DNA of 64,000 nucleotides from DASYQD01 sp963837455 (GTDB taxonomy: Bacteria > Acidobacteriota > Thermoanaerobaculia > Multivoradales > JAIOJS01). Both the position numbers and the translations under genes were made by a program. Location: contig CAWINM010000001.1 in the NCBI GenBank assembly GCA_963837455.1, forward strand, positions 496,001 through 560,000, written 5' to 3'. How positions within the stretch are numbered: position 1 is the first letter of the stretch; each line of letters begins with the position of its first letter. Positions 26,536-34,578 of the stretch are shown here, piece by piece. A model generated the notes under the pieces. That model had not been told where the DNA came from. It did no database searches and was given only the letters and a program-made list of their open reading frames with translations.

Positions 26536-27072
26536 CTACTGGAGCGCCTTCCTTAGCTCGCCCGCCAACCTGACCCCCGCCTGCTGCAGTCGCTCCGCGA
26601 CCTCGCCGCGGTGGTGCTCGTAGTAGCCGTAGCCGGCGTACCTTCCGTCGGCCATCGGGTAGATGGAGAGGAACATCAGGGAGTCGCGCCGCGTGCGCCC
26701 GGCAAGAGGCTCGCCGCCGAGCGCCTTGGCGTAGACCGCGATGGCCTCCACGGCACAGGTGTCCGGGCAGCGGGAGGCCATGTCGACCTCGGTGTCGCCA
26801 GGCTCGATGTTGACGAAGTGGCGCTCGTCGTCGCGCGCGTACTGGGGGAAGCTCGGGTTGCGGCGTACGTTGTCGGCCCACACGCAAGCTTCGCTGAAGC
26901 GCGAGTAGCGGCCGCTCGCCGGCAGCAGCGCCGCCACCTTCGCCTGCACCTCGGGGGTGAGCTCGAGCCAGGCGATCTCGCAGACGATGCGGTGACCGTC
27001 TGCGCCCCAGGCGTGGGCCGCCGCGGGGAGCAGTAGGAGGAGCGAGGCGAGCACGGACGGCAGGCGGGTCAT
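26536..27072 (-). CDS. S1/P1 nuclease homologue lacking the catalytic centre
   Basis: A 178-residue exported protein. After a signal peptide (SLLLLLPAAAHA) the mature protein begins WGADGHR, the Trp/His start that in S1/P1 nucleases provides zinc ligands. WADNVRR and the RHFVNI region supply further ligand equivalents. Normal enzymes then continue with a HFVGDxHQPLH segment and an HxxxD pair. Here SLMFLS jumps to IYPMADGRYAGYGYYEHHRGE, which matches the family C-terminus. About 100 central residues are absent with the frame intact, so the trinuclear zinc site cannot form. AAAGGGGA precedes the ATG. It is either a degenerate gene or a nuclease relative with another role. Confidence 0.75.
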   Translation of the reverse strand: MTRLPSVLASLLLLLPAAAHAWGADGHRIVCEIAWLELTPEVQAKVAALLPASGRYSRFSEACVWADNVRRNPSFPQYARDDERHFVNIEPGDTEVDMASRCPDTCAVEAIAVYAKALGGEPLAGRTRRDSLMFLSIYPMADGRYAGYGYYEHHRGEVAERLQQAGVRLAGELRKALQ

Positions 27073-27174
27073 GGCGGGTCCCCTTTCAGGCCTCTCTCCC
27101 CTTGGACGGACGCGGCGGGGCTCTTTCCCCTTGCACGCGGTACCGGTGCCCCTCGAGGCGCGAGGGTCCACCGT

Positions 27175-29193
27175 TCAGCCGTCGAGGTGCCCGCGCTCGG
27201 CGTCGCCCATCTCCACGCCGCCGCCCGGGAAGTACTCGCGCCAGCGACGGTCGACCTGGGCGGCCACCGCCGACGAGGAGCAGAGCTCGGCCGGGAAGCC
27301 GCGCTTGGTGCGCGCGTCGAGCAGCACCGGCGCGGTGTAGGAGAGCTGGTTGCGCACCACCCGCACCGCCGCGGCATGGAGGTCGGCCGCCGGCTCGCAG
27401 CGGGTGAAGGTGGTCCACAGGAAGTTGATCGGCGAGGCGGCGGCGCGGGCCGCCTCGTCGCTCAGCACCAGCAGCGGCCAGGTGGCGAAGGCGGGCGCGC
27501 CGGCGATCCGCCGCAACGCCTCCTCGCAGTCGGGGTCCCCGGCGCGCGGCAGGCGCTCGTCGGCGCCCAGCACCAGGCAGCCAGGGCAGAAGACGTGGGC
27601 GGCGGGGACGCCGTCCGGCAGCGTGGCCCCGCCCGCCAGCTCGTGCGGGAGCTCGCGCACCGGATCCCCGAGGCCCAGCCACACCCCCTTGCTGCCCTCG
27701 TTGACGCGCGGCCCGTTGTAGTCGAGGGTGTCCATCGCCAGGTTGCCGAAGACGAAGAGGTCGGCCTCCGTCCGGGTGCGGGCGAGCAGGTGGGAGAGGG
27801 TGGCGCGGAAGTCGCGCAGGTCGACAGGCCGGTCGGTCAGCAGCAGCAGCTTGGTGAGGGCGAGCTGACCCTCGCCAAGGATGCGGAACGCCGACACCAT
27901 CGCCTCGCGGTGGTAGCGCTCGCGCACCACCGCCGCCGCCAGCGAGTGGTAACCCGTCTCGCCGTACGACCAGAGGTCGACCACTCCGGGCATCGCCAGC
28001 GGGAACAGCGGCGCCAGCAGCTCCTGCAGGTAGTCGCCGAGGAAGAAGTCCTCCTGGCGCGGCTTGCCGACGACGGTGGCAGGCAGCAGCGCGTCGGCGC
28101 GCCGGCATAGGACCTCGACCTCGAGCGTTGGATAGTCGTGGCGCAGCGAGTAGTAGCCGTAGTGGTCGCCGAAAGGGCCCTCCGGCTGGCGGAGCCCTGG
28201 AGCTACGGAGCCGGCGAGCGCCAGCTCGGCCCCGGCCTGCAGCGGGTGCGGCCAGGGTCCCGCCACCCGCGGCAGACGCGCCCCCGCCACCAGCGAGGCG
28301 AGCAGCAGCTCGGGGACGTTCTCGGGCAGCGGCGCCACCGCACTCAGCAGCAGGGCCGGCGGGCCGCCGAGGAACACCGTCACCGGCAGCGCCTCGCCAA
28401 GCGCCTCCGCCGCCGCGTAGTGGAAGCCGCCGCCCTTGCCGATCTGCCAGTGCATGCCGAGCGTGCGTGGACCCTGCACCTGCAGGCGGTAGATGCCGAG
28501 GTTGCTTCCGCGGCGGCCCGCGGACGGGCCGGCGCTCCACGACGTCGCGGCTCGCGCAGGCTCGCCGCTCGGGTTGCTTCCGCGACCGCCCCCTGGATGC
28601 TCGGTGTAGACGAGGCCGAGGGTGACAAAGGGGCCGCCGTCACCCGGCCAGGAGGTGGTGATGGGCAGCCGAGCGAGGTCGACGTCGCGTGTCACGCGCT
28701 CGGTCACCGGACCGCGCCGCTTGCGGCGGAAGCCGACATGCAGCGCCGCCGCCAGCAAGTCGCGCGCCTCCCACAGCTTGCCCGGCGACGGGGGCAGCAT
28801 CGTCTCGGCCACGGCAACCAGGCGGCGCAGCAGCCGCTCCGGGCGACGCCCGAAGGCGAGCTCGACGCGGCGACGGGTGCCGAAGAGGTTGGTGACGAGC
28901 GGCAGCTCGTACCCCTCGCCGCCCGCCACCGCGGCCACCGGCGAGACCGGCGGGCCGCCGGCGACGAGCGCCACCCCCTCGCCGCCGACGCGGCGGCGCA
29001 GCTCGTCGTCGGCGGCGGGGCGCCGGAAGAGCAGCGCCGGGCCTCCGGCGGCGATCGCCCGCCGGTGCACCTCGGCCACTTCGAGGTAAGGGTCGACGGC
29101 AGCTTCCACCTCGACCAGCTCCCCTTCGCGGCGCAGCAGATCCAGGAAGGCCCGCAGGTCGAGCAGGCCCGAGCCGTCGTCGTGGGGGCTCAC
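27175..29193 (-). CDS. UbiD family decarboxylase (prenylated-FMN dependent)
   Basis: A 672-residue UbiD-type decarboxylase, longer than the roughly 490-600 residues usual for the family. The core is recognisable: SWPGDGGPFVTLGLVYTE, then NLGIYRLQVQGPRTLGMHW, PEGPFGDHYGYYS for the cofactor-binding EGPFG region, and KPRQEDFFLGDYLQ. Such enzymes carry out reversible decarboxylation of aromatic or unsaturated acids with prenylated FMN, for example in ubiquinone and menaquinone synthesis. No UbiX-like gene lies nearby. A 24-residue insertion flanked by repeats interrupts the cofactor-proximal loop (see repeat at 28500-28584). The GTG at 29193 lies 7 nt downstream of the palindromic TAGAAT element. 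Confidence 0.85.
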   Translation of the reverse strand: MSPHDDGSGLLDLRAFLDLLRREGELVEVEAAVDPYLEVAEVHRRAIAAGGPALLFRRPAADDELRRRVGGEGVALVAGGPPVSPVAAVAGGEGYELPLVTNLFGTRRRVELAFGRRPERLLRRLVAVAETMLPPSPGKLWEARDLLAAALHVGFRRKRRGPVTERVTRDVDLARLPITTSWPGDGGPFVTLGLVYTEHPGGGRGSNPSGEPARAATSWSAGPSAGRRGSNLGIYRLQVQGPRTLGMHWQIGKGGGFHYAAAEALGEALPVTVFLGGPPALLLSAVAPLPENVPELLLASLVAGARLPRVAGPWPHPLQAGAELALAGSVAPGLRQPEGPFGDHYGYYSLRHDYPTLEVEVLCRRADALLPATVVGKPRQEDFFLGDYLQELLAPLFPLAMPGVVDLWSYGETGYHSLAAAVVRERYHREAMVSAFRILGEGQLALTKLLLLTDRPVDLRDFRATLSHLLARTRTEADLFVFGNLAMDTLDYNGPRVNEGSKGVWLGLGDPVRELPHELAGGATLPDGVPAAHVFCPGCLVLGADERLPRAGDPDCEEALRRIAGAPAFATWPLLVLSDEAARAAASPINFLWTTFTRCEPAADLHAAAVRVVRNQLSYTAPVLLDARTKRGFPAELCSSSAVAAQVDRRWREYFPGGGVEMGDAERGHLDG
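28500..28584 (+). repeat. 72-bp in-frame insertion flanked by 13-bp direct repeats in ubiD
   Basis: GGTTGCTTCCGCG occurs at 28500-28512 and again at 28572-28584, exactly 72 bp (24 codons) apart. The segment between begins with a perfect hairpin, CGGCCCG-CGGA-CGGGCCG. Removing one repeat unit restores the uninterrupted family sequence (VYTEHPGGGRGSNLGIYR). This is the pattern of a small element that inserted with target duplication, or of a tandem duplication. Confidence 0.7.
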
Positions 29194-29199
29194 CGCGGT

Positions 29200-29210
29200 G
29201 ATTCTAGAAT
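29200..29210. promoter_or_regulatory. Palindromic bidirectional -10 element ATTCTAGAAT
   Basis: ATTCTAGAAT at 29201-29210 is a perfect palindrome, so it presents TAGAAT to both strands. The rightward TAGAAT ends 8 nt before ATG 29219 and the leftward one ends 7 nt before GTG 29193. That distance places the transcription start at, or next to, each start codon. It is a likely shared promoter core for two leaderless genes. No -35 element is obvious on either side. Confidence 0.55.
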
Positions 29211-29218
29211 CGCCGCCG

Positions 29219-30925
29219 ATGGGCCGCACGAAACCGAGATCTCTCCCTCGGGTCGGCGGTGTCGATGACATCGGTGAGGGCGCCACCGGCGACGCGCCCT
29301 CGACGAGCCCGACGGACGCGCGGGCGAGACGGGCGGGGGGCGCCACGCCTGCCGCCGCTGCGCCCTCGGACCCGCGCCAGCATGGCAGGGATGCTCCCCG
29401 GCCGGTCGCATCGCCGACCGCGGCGAGCCCGGCGTCGGCAGGGGATCGCTGGCTCGCCTGGCTCTACGCCACGGCTGTCGTGCTGCTGCTGCTGCCGCTG
29501 TGGACGGTGCACCGCGTCCCCTCGACCGACGGTCCCTGCCACCTCTACAACGCCTGGGTGATGCACCACCTGCACGATCCGGCGTACCCGGCGATCGGCA
29601 GCCACTTCCGCCTTGCCCTGGCGCCGGTACCCAACTGGTTGTCACCGGTCCTGCTCTACCTGCTGCTCTCGGTGGTGCCGCCGCTGCTGGCCGAGAAGCT
29701 CCTGTTCAGTTTCTACGTGGTCCTCTTCGGCGCCATCGCCTGGTGGTTCGCCGGCCTCCTCGATCCCACTCGCCGCGTGCACGCTTTCCTTGCCTTGCCG
29801 TTCACCTACAACTTCATGGTCCGGCTGGGCTTCCTCAACTTCATGCTCTCCGTTCCCCTCATGCTGCTGGCGGTGGGCGCGTGGTGGCGCGGGCGCGAGG
29901 CCCCCGGCGCGCGCTTCGCCCTGCGCCTCAACCTGCTGCTCGTGCTCTGCTACTTCGCGCACCTGGTGGGGCTGGTGGTGGCGCTGGTCGCCATCGGCCT
30001 GCTGTGGCTGGCGAGCTTCGACAGCGCCCGCTGGCGCCGCTGGCTGCTCCACCCCCTGCTGCTCCTGCCGCAGGTGCCGCTGCCGCTCTGGTTCCTCACC
30101 ACCCACCCGAGCGCACCCGCCGCCAACCGCTGGCCCTGGGCCCTTCGCTTCGGCTACCTGCGGGAGCTGCGCGCGCTCTTCCTCTACCCACACCGCTACC
30201 GGGTGGGGTATGCGCTGGTACTGCTCTTCGCGCTGCTGGCGGTCGTCACCCTCGTGCTCGAGGGGAGGCGCGCCCCGCGCGCCCACCACGGCTTCGTCGC
30301 CGCCGCCTTCACCGTTCTGACACTCTACCTGCTCGCCCCCTGGGGCATCGGCGAGGGCGGCATCCTGCCGCCGCGGCTGAGCATCCTGCCCTTCCTGCTC
30401 GTCCTGCCCTGGCTGACGTCCCGCCTCGCGCGGCCGCTGCAGTTGGCGATCCCGGCTGCCCTGCTGCTCCTCGTCGCCTGGGAGTCGGCGAGCCTCGTGG
30501 ACGCGAACCGGCACGCCGCGGCGGAGGTCGACGCCTTCCTCGCCGGCCTCGCCCAGGTGCCGGCCGGCAGTCGCGTCGCGACGCTGATCTGGAATCGCGA
30601 CCGGGGATCACTCGGCCACGGCGCGGCCTACGCTGCCATCTCCCGAGGTCTCGTCGACTGGGGCGACTACCAGGCTGGCATCGACCTCTTCCCCGTGCGC
30701 TGGCGGTCCGGCATCGTGCCGCCGCAGGGTCTCGAGGCCCACCCGGAGCGGTACCCGCCGCGTCGCTGGGCGCCCGTCGTCGACTACGTCTACACCTGGG
30801 CCATGCCCGCCGGGGCGGCGGTTCGACCCCGCCTGCGCTACTGGTACCGCCCCGCCGGGCGCGTCGGAGCGGGGCAGCTCTGGCAGCGCCGCAGCGACTG
30901 GAACCTTCGCGGGGGTCATCCGTAG
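29219..30925 (+). CDS. Polytopic inner-membrane protein, glycosyltransferase-like
   Basis: A 568-residue protein. The first 80 residues are Pro/Ala/Ser-rich and probably cytoplasmic and disordered. About ten hydrophobic helices follow, beginning with WLAWLYATAVVLLLLPLWTVH. An early loop, VPSTDGPCHLYNAWVMHHLHD, holds an Asp in the position used by GT-C glycosyltransferases, and a soluble C-terminal tail of about 120 residues follows the last helix. I infer a GT-C-like membrane enzyme but see no diagnostic motif. It is directly followed by the MacA/MacB-type export cassette, whose first gene starts 8 bases later. Function is not known. Confidence 0.7.
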   Translation: MGRTKPRSLPRVGGVDDIGEGATGDAPSTSPTDARARRAGGATPAAAAPSDPRQHGRDAPRPVASPTAASPASAGDRWLAWLYATAVVLLLLPLWTVHRVPSTDGPCHLYNAWVMHHLHDPAYPAIGSHFRLALAPVPNWLSPVLLYLLLSVVPPLLAEKLLFSFYVVLFGAIAWWFAGLLDPTRRVHAFLALPFTYNFMVRLGFLNFMLSVPLMLLAVGAWWRGREAPGARFALRLNLLLVLCYFAHLVGLVVALVAIGLLWLASFDSARWRRWLLHPLLLLPQVPLPLWFLTTHPSAPAANRWPWALRFGYLRELRALFLYPHRYRVGYALVLLFALLAVVTLVLEGRRAPRAHHGFVAAAFTVLTLYLLAPWGIGEGGILPPRLSILPFLLVLPWLTSRLARPLQLAIPAALLLLVAWESASLVDANRHAAAEVDAFLAGLAQVPAGSRVATLIWNRDRGSLGHGAAYAAISRGLVDWGDYQAGIDLFPVRWRSGIVPPQGLEAHPERYPPRRWAPVVDYVYTWAMPAGAAVRPRLRYWYRPAGRVGAGQLWQRRSDWNLRGGHP

Positions 30926-30933
30926 TGAGAAGC

Positions 30934-32040
30934 ATGAAGAAGAAGACCGTCGTGGGTCTGGTGGTCATCGGTGCCCTCTCGGCGGTCGGCTTCGGCATCG
31001 CCAAGGCGGCCGGCGGCGGCGGCAAGGAACCCCCCTACAAGCTCGTCGAGGTCAAGCGCGGCACGGTCGTCGACAAGGCCCTCGCCACCGGCCAGATCGT
31101 GCCGCTGCAGGAGATCTCCGTGAAGTCGCAGATCTCCGGCATCGTCAAGGAGACGTTCGCCGACGTCGGCGACGTGGTGCACACCGGACAGCCCTTGTTC
31201 TCGATCAGCCCCGACTCCACTCCGCTGCAGCTCACCGAGGGGGAGCGCAACATCGAGCTCGCCCAGGTCGCCTTTGCCAGGGCCAAGGCCGACTTCGAGC
31301 GCCAGGACGCGCTGCACACCAGCGGTCTGATCTCGCAAGGGGACCTCGACGCCGCGCGCCAGGCCTACGACCACTCCCGCATCCAGCTCGACCTCGAGCG
31401 CGAGCGCATGCAGCTGCTCGAGTCGGGGAAGATCCAGCGCCCCTCGGGAGGCATCGACTCGATCATCCGCGCCCCGGCGACGGGCACCGTGCTCGAGCGC
31501 CTCGTCAACCAGGGCGACCCGGTGGTGCCGCTCACCTCCTTCCAGGCGGGAACCCCGCTGATGACCCTCGCCGACATGGGATCGCTGCTGTTCAAGGGCA
31601 CCGTCGACGAGATCGACGTCGGCAAGCTGCACGAGGGGATGCCGGTGCGCATCCAGATCGGCGCCCTGCCCTCGGCGCACGTCGACGGTCAGCTGACCAA
31701 GATCGCTCCCAAGGCCAAGGAGCAGGAGGGGTCGACGCTGTTCGACGTCGAGATCGCCATCACCCGCGCCACCGACGTACGCCTGCGCGCCGGCTACTCG
31801 GCCAACGCCGACATCGTCATCCAGGAGAAGAAGGAGGTGCTCACCATCCCCGAGCGCCTGGTCACCTTCGAGAACGAGAAGGCGTTCGTGGAGGTGCCGG
31901 CGGCCGATCCCAAGGCGGCGCCCCAGAAGCGCGAGATCAAGGTGGGGCTCTCCGACGGCCTCACCGTCGAGGTGGTGAGCGGCCTCGAGGCGGGCGAGAA
32001 GATCGTCGAGCGGCCGCCGAAGGAGATCAAGGCCGGCTAG
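30934..32040 (+). CDS. MacA-like periplasmic adaptor (HlyD/RND-type)
   Basis: A 368-residue membrane-fusion protein. An N-terminal hydrophobic anchor (VVGLVVIGALSAVGFGIAKA) precedes a lipoyl/barrel-sandwich domain (VVDKALATGQIVPLQEISVKSQISGIVKE). A coiled-coil hairpin (FARAKADFERQDALHTSGLISQGDLDAARQAYDHSRI) and the second lipoyl half (IIRAPATGTVLERLVNQGDPV) come next. The C-terminal beta domains end in a VEVVSGLEAGEKIV strand. It links the inner-membrane ABC transporter encoded downstream to an outer-membrane channel. A GTG at 30925 overlapping the preceding stop is an alternative start. No TolC-like gene lies next to it. Confidence 0.88.
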   Translation: MKKKTVVGLVVIGALSAVGFGIAKAAGGGGKEPPYKLVEVKRGTVVDKALATGQIVPLQEISVKSQISGIVKETFADVGDVVHTGQPLFSISPDSTPLQLTEGERNIELAQVAFARAKADFERQDALHTSGLISQGDLDAARQAYDHSRIQLDLERERMQLLESGKIQRPSGGIDSIIRAPATGTVLERLVNQGDPVVPLTSFQAGTPLMTLADMGSLLFKGTVDEIDVGKLHEGMPVRIQIGALPSAHVDGQLTKIAPKAKEQEGSTLFDVEIAITRATDVRLRAGYSANADIVIQEKKEVLTIPERLVTFENEKAFVEVPAADPKAAPQKREIKVGLSDGLTVEVVSGLEAGEKIVERPPKEIKAG

Positions 32041-32059
32041 GCCGCCCGAGGATCGACGC

Positions 32060-33304
32060 GTGCGCTGGATCGGCCACTACTGCAAGCTGTTCCTCGAGGA
32101 CGTGCGGCACCAGAAGCTGCGCGCCTTCCTCACCCTGTTCGGCATCGTCTGGGGCAGCGCCGCCGTCACCCTCCTGCTCGCCTTCGGCACCGGCTTCAGG
32201 CGCCAGATGCTGATCACCACCAAGGGGCTGGGCGAGAACATCGTCATCGCCTGGCCGTCGCAGACGAGCAAGGTGTGGAACGGCCTGCCCAAGGGGCGGC
32301 GCGTCCACGCCACCGAGGAGGACGTCGAGCTCATCCGCCAGCAGGTGCCGGCCATCCAGCGCATCAGCGGCGAGCGCGACAGGGGCGGCCTGCGCATGCG
32401 CTATGGCCACGACGCGGTGGCCCCCGACGTCACCTCCTCCGGCCCCGAGTTCAAGGAGATGCGCAACCTGATCCCGCAGGAGGGCGGCCGCTACGTCGAC
32501 TGGCTCGACATGGTGCGCAAGCGGCGCACCCTGTTCCTCGGCGACAAGCTCGCCGGCGACCTCTTCGGCCCCGAAGCCGTCAAGGACGCGGTGGGCAAGG
32601 TGGTCACCATCAACGGCGTGCCCTTCACCGTCATCGGCGTCATGCAGCACAAGAACCAGGACTCCAACTACAGTGGCCCCGACGCCGACCGCGCCACCAT
32701 CCCGCTCACCACCTTCCGCGCCCTCTACGGCCAGCAGCGGCTCGACAACATCGTCTTCCAGGTGCGCGACCTGGCGCAGGTCGAGGCCGCCAAGCAAGGC
32801 CTGCTGCGGGTGCTCGCCGATCGCTACAAGTTCGATCCCAGCGACGAGCAGGCGGTGGCGATGTGGGACACCACCCAGCAGCTCAAGTTCTTCGACGCCT
32901 TCTTCCTCGGCTTCAACCTCTTCCTCGGCATCGTCGGCGCCCTCACCCTGGTGGTGGGCGGCATCGGCGTCTCCAACATCATGAACGTGGTGGTGGAGGA
33001 GCGCACCAAGGAGATCGGCATCAAGATGGCGCTCGGCGCCCGTCGCCGCTACGTGCTCGGGCAGTTCCTCTTCGAGACCCTGCTGATCACCGGCATCGGC
33101 GGCGTCATCGGCTTCGGCATCGCCTTCGCGATCGCCAAGCTCATCGCCATGCTGCCCAACAACGACGTCGTCGGCGTGCCGGTGATCTCGCTGCAGGTGG
33201 CGGCGCTCACCACCGCGCTGCTCGGCGTCATCGGCTTCCTCGCCGGCTGGTTCCCCGCCCGCAGCGCCGCCAACCTCAAGCCGGTGGAGGCGCTGCGGCT
33301 GTGA
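32060..33304 (+). CDS. MacB-type ABC transporter permease 1
   Basis: A 414-residue permease. One N-terminal helix (LRAFLTLFGIVWGSAAVTLLLAF), a large MacB_PCD periplasmic domain (residues about 50-280) and an FtsX domain with three helices make the usual four-helix MacB/LolC architecture. The FtsX motif EERTKEIGIKMALGARRRYVL precedes the last helices. The start is GTG with GAGG upstream, 19 bases after the adaptor gene. It is paralogous to the next gene, sharing segments such as DRYKFDPSDEQAV versus ARYRFDPSDERAL. The pair probably forms a heterodimer with the ATPase encoded third, to extrude a peptide, lipid or other hydrophobic compound. Confidence 0.9.
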   Translation: MRWIGHYCKLFLEDVRHQKLRAFLTLFGIVWGSAAVTLLLAFGTGFRRQMLITTKGLGENIVIAWPSQTSKVWNGLPKGRRVHATEEDVELIRQQVPAIQRISGERDRGGLRMRYGHDAVAPDVTSSGPEFKEMRNLIPQEGGRYVDWLDMVRKRRTLFLGDKLAGDLFGPEAVKDAVGKVVTINGVPFTVIGVMQHKNQDSNYSGPDADRATIPLTTFRALYGQQRLDNIVFQVRDLAQVEAAKQGLLRVLADRYKFDPSDEQAVAMWDTTQQLKFFDAFFLGFNLFLGIVGALTLVVGGIGVSNIMNVVVEERTKEIGIKMALGARRRYVLGQFLFETLLITGIGGVIGFGIAFAIAKLIAMLPNNDVVGVPVISLQVAALTTALLGVIGFLAGWFPARSAANLKPVEALRL

Positions 33305-33320
33305 CGGCGGCGACGCGGCG

Positions 33321-34577
33321 ATGAGACTCGGGCTCATCCTCCACCTCTTCCGCAGCGCGGCGAAGATCCAGCGCAAGCGGATGCTGCTCACCGTCACCGC
33401 CATCGCCTGGGGCACCATCGCCATCGTGCTGCTGCTCTCCTTCGGCCAGGGCCTCAAGGAGACCTTCGCCCGCGGCCAGCGCGGCCTCGGCGACGGCATC
33501 GCCGTCTCCTGGCAGGGGCAGACGCAGAAGCCATGGAGCGGTTTCGGCCCCGGCCGCTCGGTGGCTCTCGCCCCCGAGGACGTGGCGCTGCTGCTCGCCA
33601 ACGTCCCCGAGATCACCGCCGCCTCCGGCGAGATGGTGCGCTACGGCACGCAGCTCACGGTCGGCGCCAAGAGCATCAACAAACGGGTGGTAGGCGTCGA
33701 GCCGTCGTGGGGGGATCTGCGCTCGCAGGTGCCCGAGAGTGGCGGCCGCTTCATCGACCCGCTCGACTACCGCCTCAAGCGACGGGTGATCTTCCTCGGC
33801 AACGAGGTGCGCGACGACCTCTTCGGCAAAGGCGTCGACCCGGTGGGCCGCACGGTGCTGCTCAACCGCGCCCCCTTCACCGTCATCGGCGTGCTGGCGA
33901 AGAAGCTGCAGATGGGCGCCTACGGCGGTCCCGACGGCCAGGCGGTGGTGATTCCGCTGCCCACCTTCCAGGCGATCTTCGGCAGCAAGAAGCTCAACAA
34001 CCTGATCTTCAGGCCCGAGGGCCCCGAGCGGATGGAGCTCGCCAAGCGCCGCTTCTACGAGGTGATGGCGGCCCGCTACCGCTTCGACCCCAGCGACGAG
34101 CGCGCCTTGCCGATCTGGGACACCGCCAAGGGACAGGCGATGGTGGCGAAGATCTCGCTCGGCATCGAGATGTTCCTCGGCATCATCGGCGCCCTCACCC
34201 TGCTCATCGGCAGCGTCGGCGTCGCCAACATCATGTACGCCGCCGTCACCGCGCGCACGCGGGAGATCGGCATCCTGATGGCAATGGGGGCGCGGCGTTC
34301 CTTCATCACCGGTCCGCTGGTGCTCGAGTCGCTGTCGCTCACCGCCCTCGGCGGCGTGGCGGGGATCGCCATCGGCGCCGCCATCGTCCACGGCCTCGCC
34401 TTCGCCGCCTCCAAGGTCGACAACCAGGCGATGGCGTTCCTCGGCAGCCCGCATCTTTCGCTGCCGGTCGCTTTCGTCACCGTCGCCCTGCTCGGCACCC
34501 TCGGCTGGCTGGCCGGCTGGTTCCCGTCGCGCCGCGCCACCGCCATCCACCCGGCGCAGGTCCTGAGGTTCGAGTGA
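33321..34577 (+). CDS. MacB-type ABC transporter permease 2
   Basis: A 418-residue paralogue of the preceding permease. Architecture is the same: N-terminal helix (KRMLLTVTAIAWGTIAIVLLLSF), MacB_PCD domain and three C-terminal helices. The FtsX motif is ARTREIGILMAMGARRSFI. It starts with ATG 16 bases after the first permease and is followed one base later by the ATPase gene. Two non-identical permeases next to one ATPase indicate a heterodimeric transmembrane part, whereas E. coli MacB is a single fused chain that homodimerises. The substrate is not predictable. Confidence 0.9.
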   Translation: MRLGLILHLFRSAAKIQRKRMLLTVTAIAWGTIAIVLLLSFGQGLKETFARGQRGLGDGIAVSWQGQTQKPWSGFGPGRSVALAPEDVALLLANVPEITAASGEMVRYGTQLTVGAKSINKRVVGVEPSWGDLRSQVPESGGRFIDPLDYRLKRRVIFLGNEVRDDLFGKGVDPVGRTVLLNRAPFTVIGVLAKKLQMGAYGGPDGQAVVIPLPTFQAIFGSKKLNNLIFRPEGPERMELAKRRFYEVMAARYRFDPSDERALPIWDTAKGQAMVAKISLGIEMFLGIIGALTLLIGSVGVANIMYAAVTARTREIGILMAMGARRSFITGPLVLESLSLTALGGVAGIAIGAAIVHGLAFAASKVDNQAMAFLGSPHLSLPVAFVTVALLGTLGWLAGWFPSRRATAIHPAQVLRFE

Positions 34578-34578
34578 C

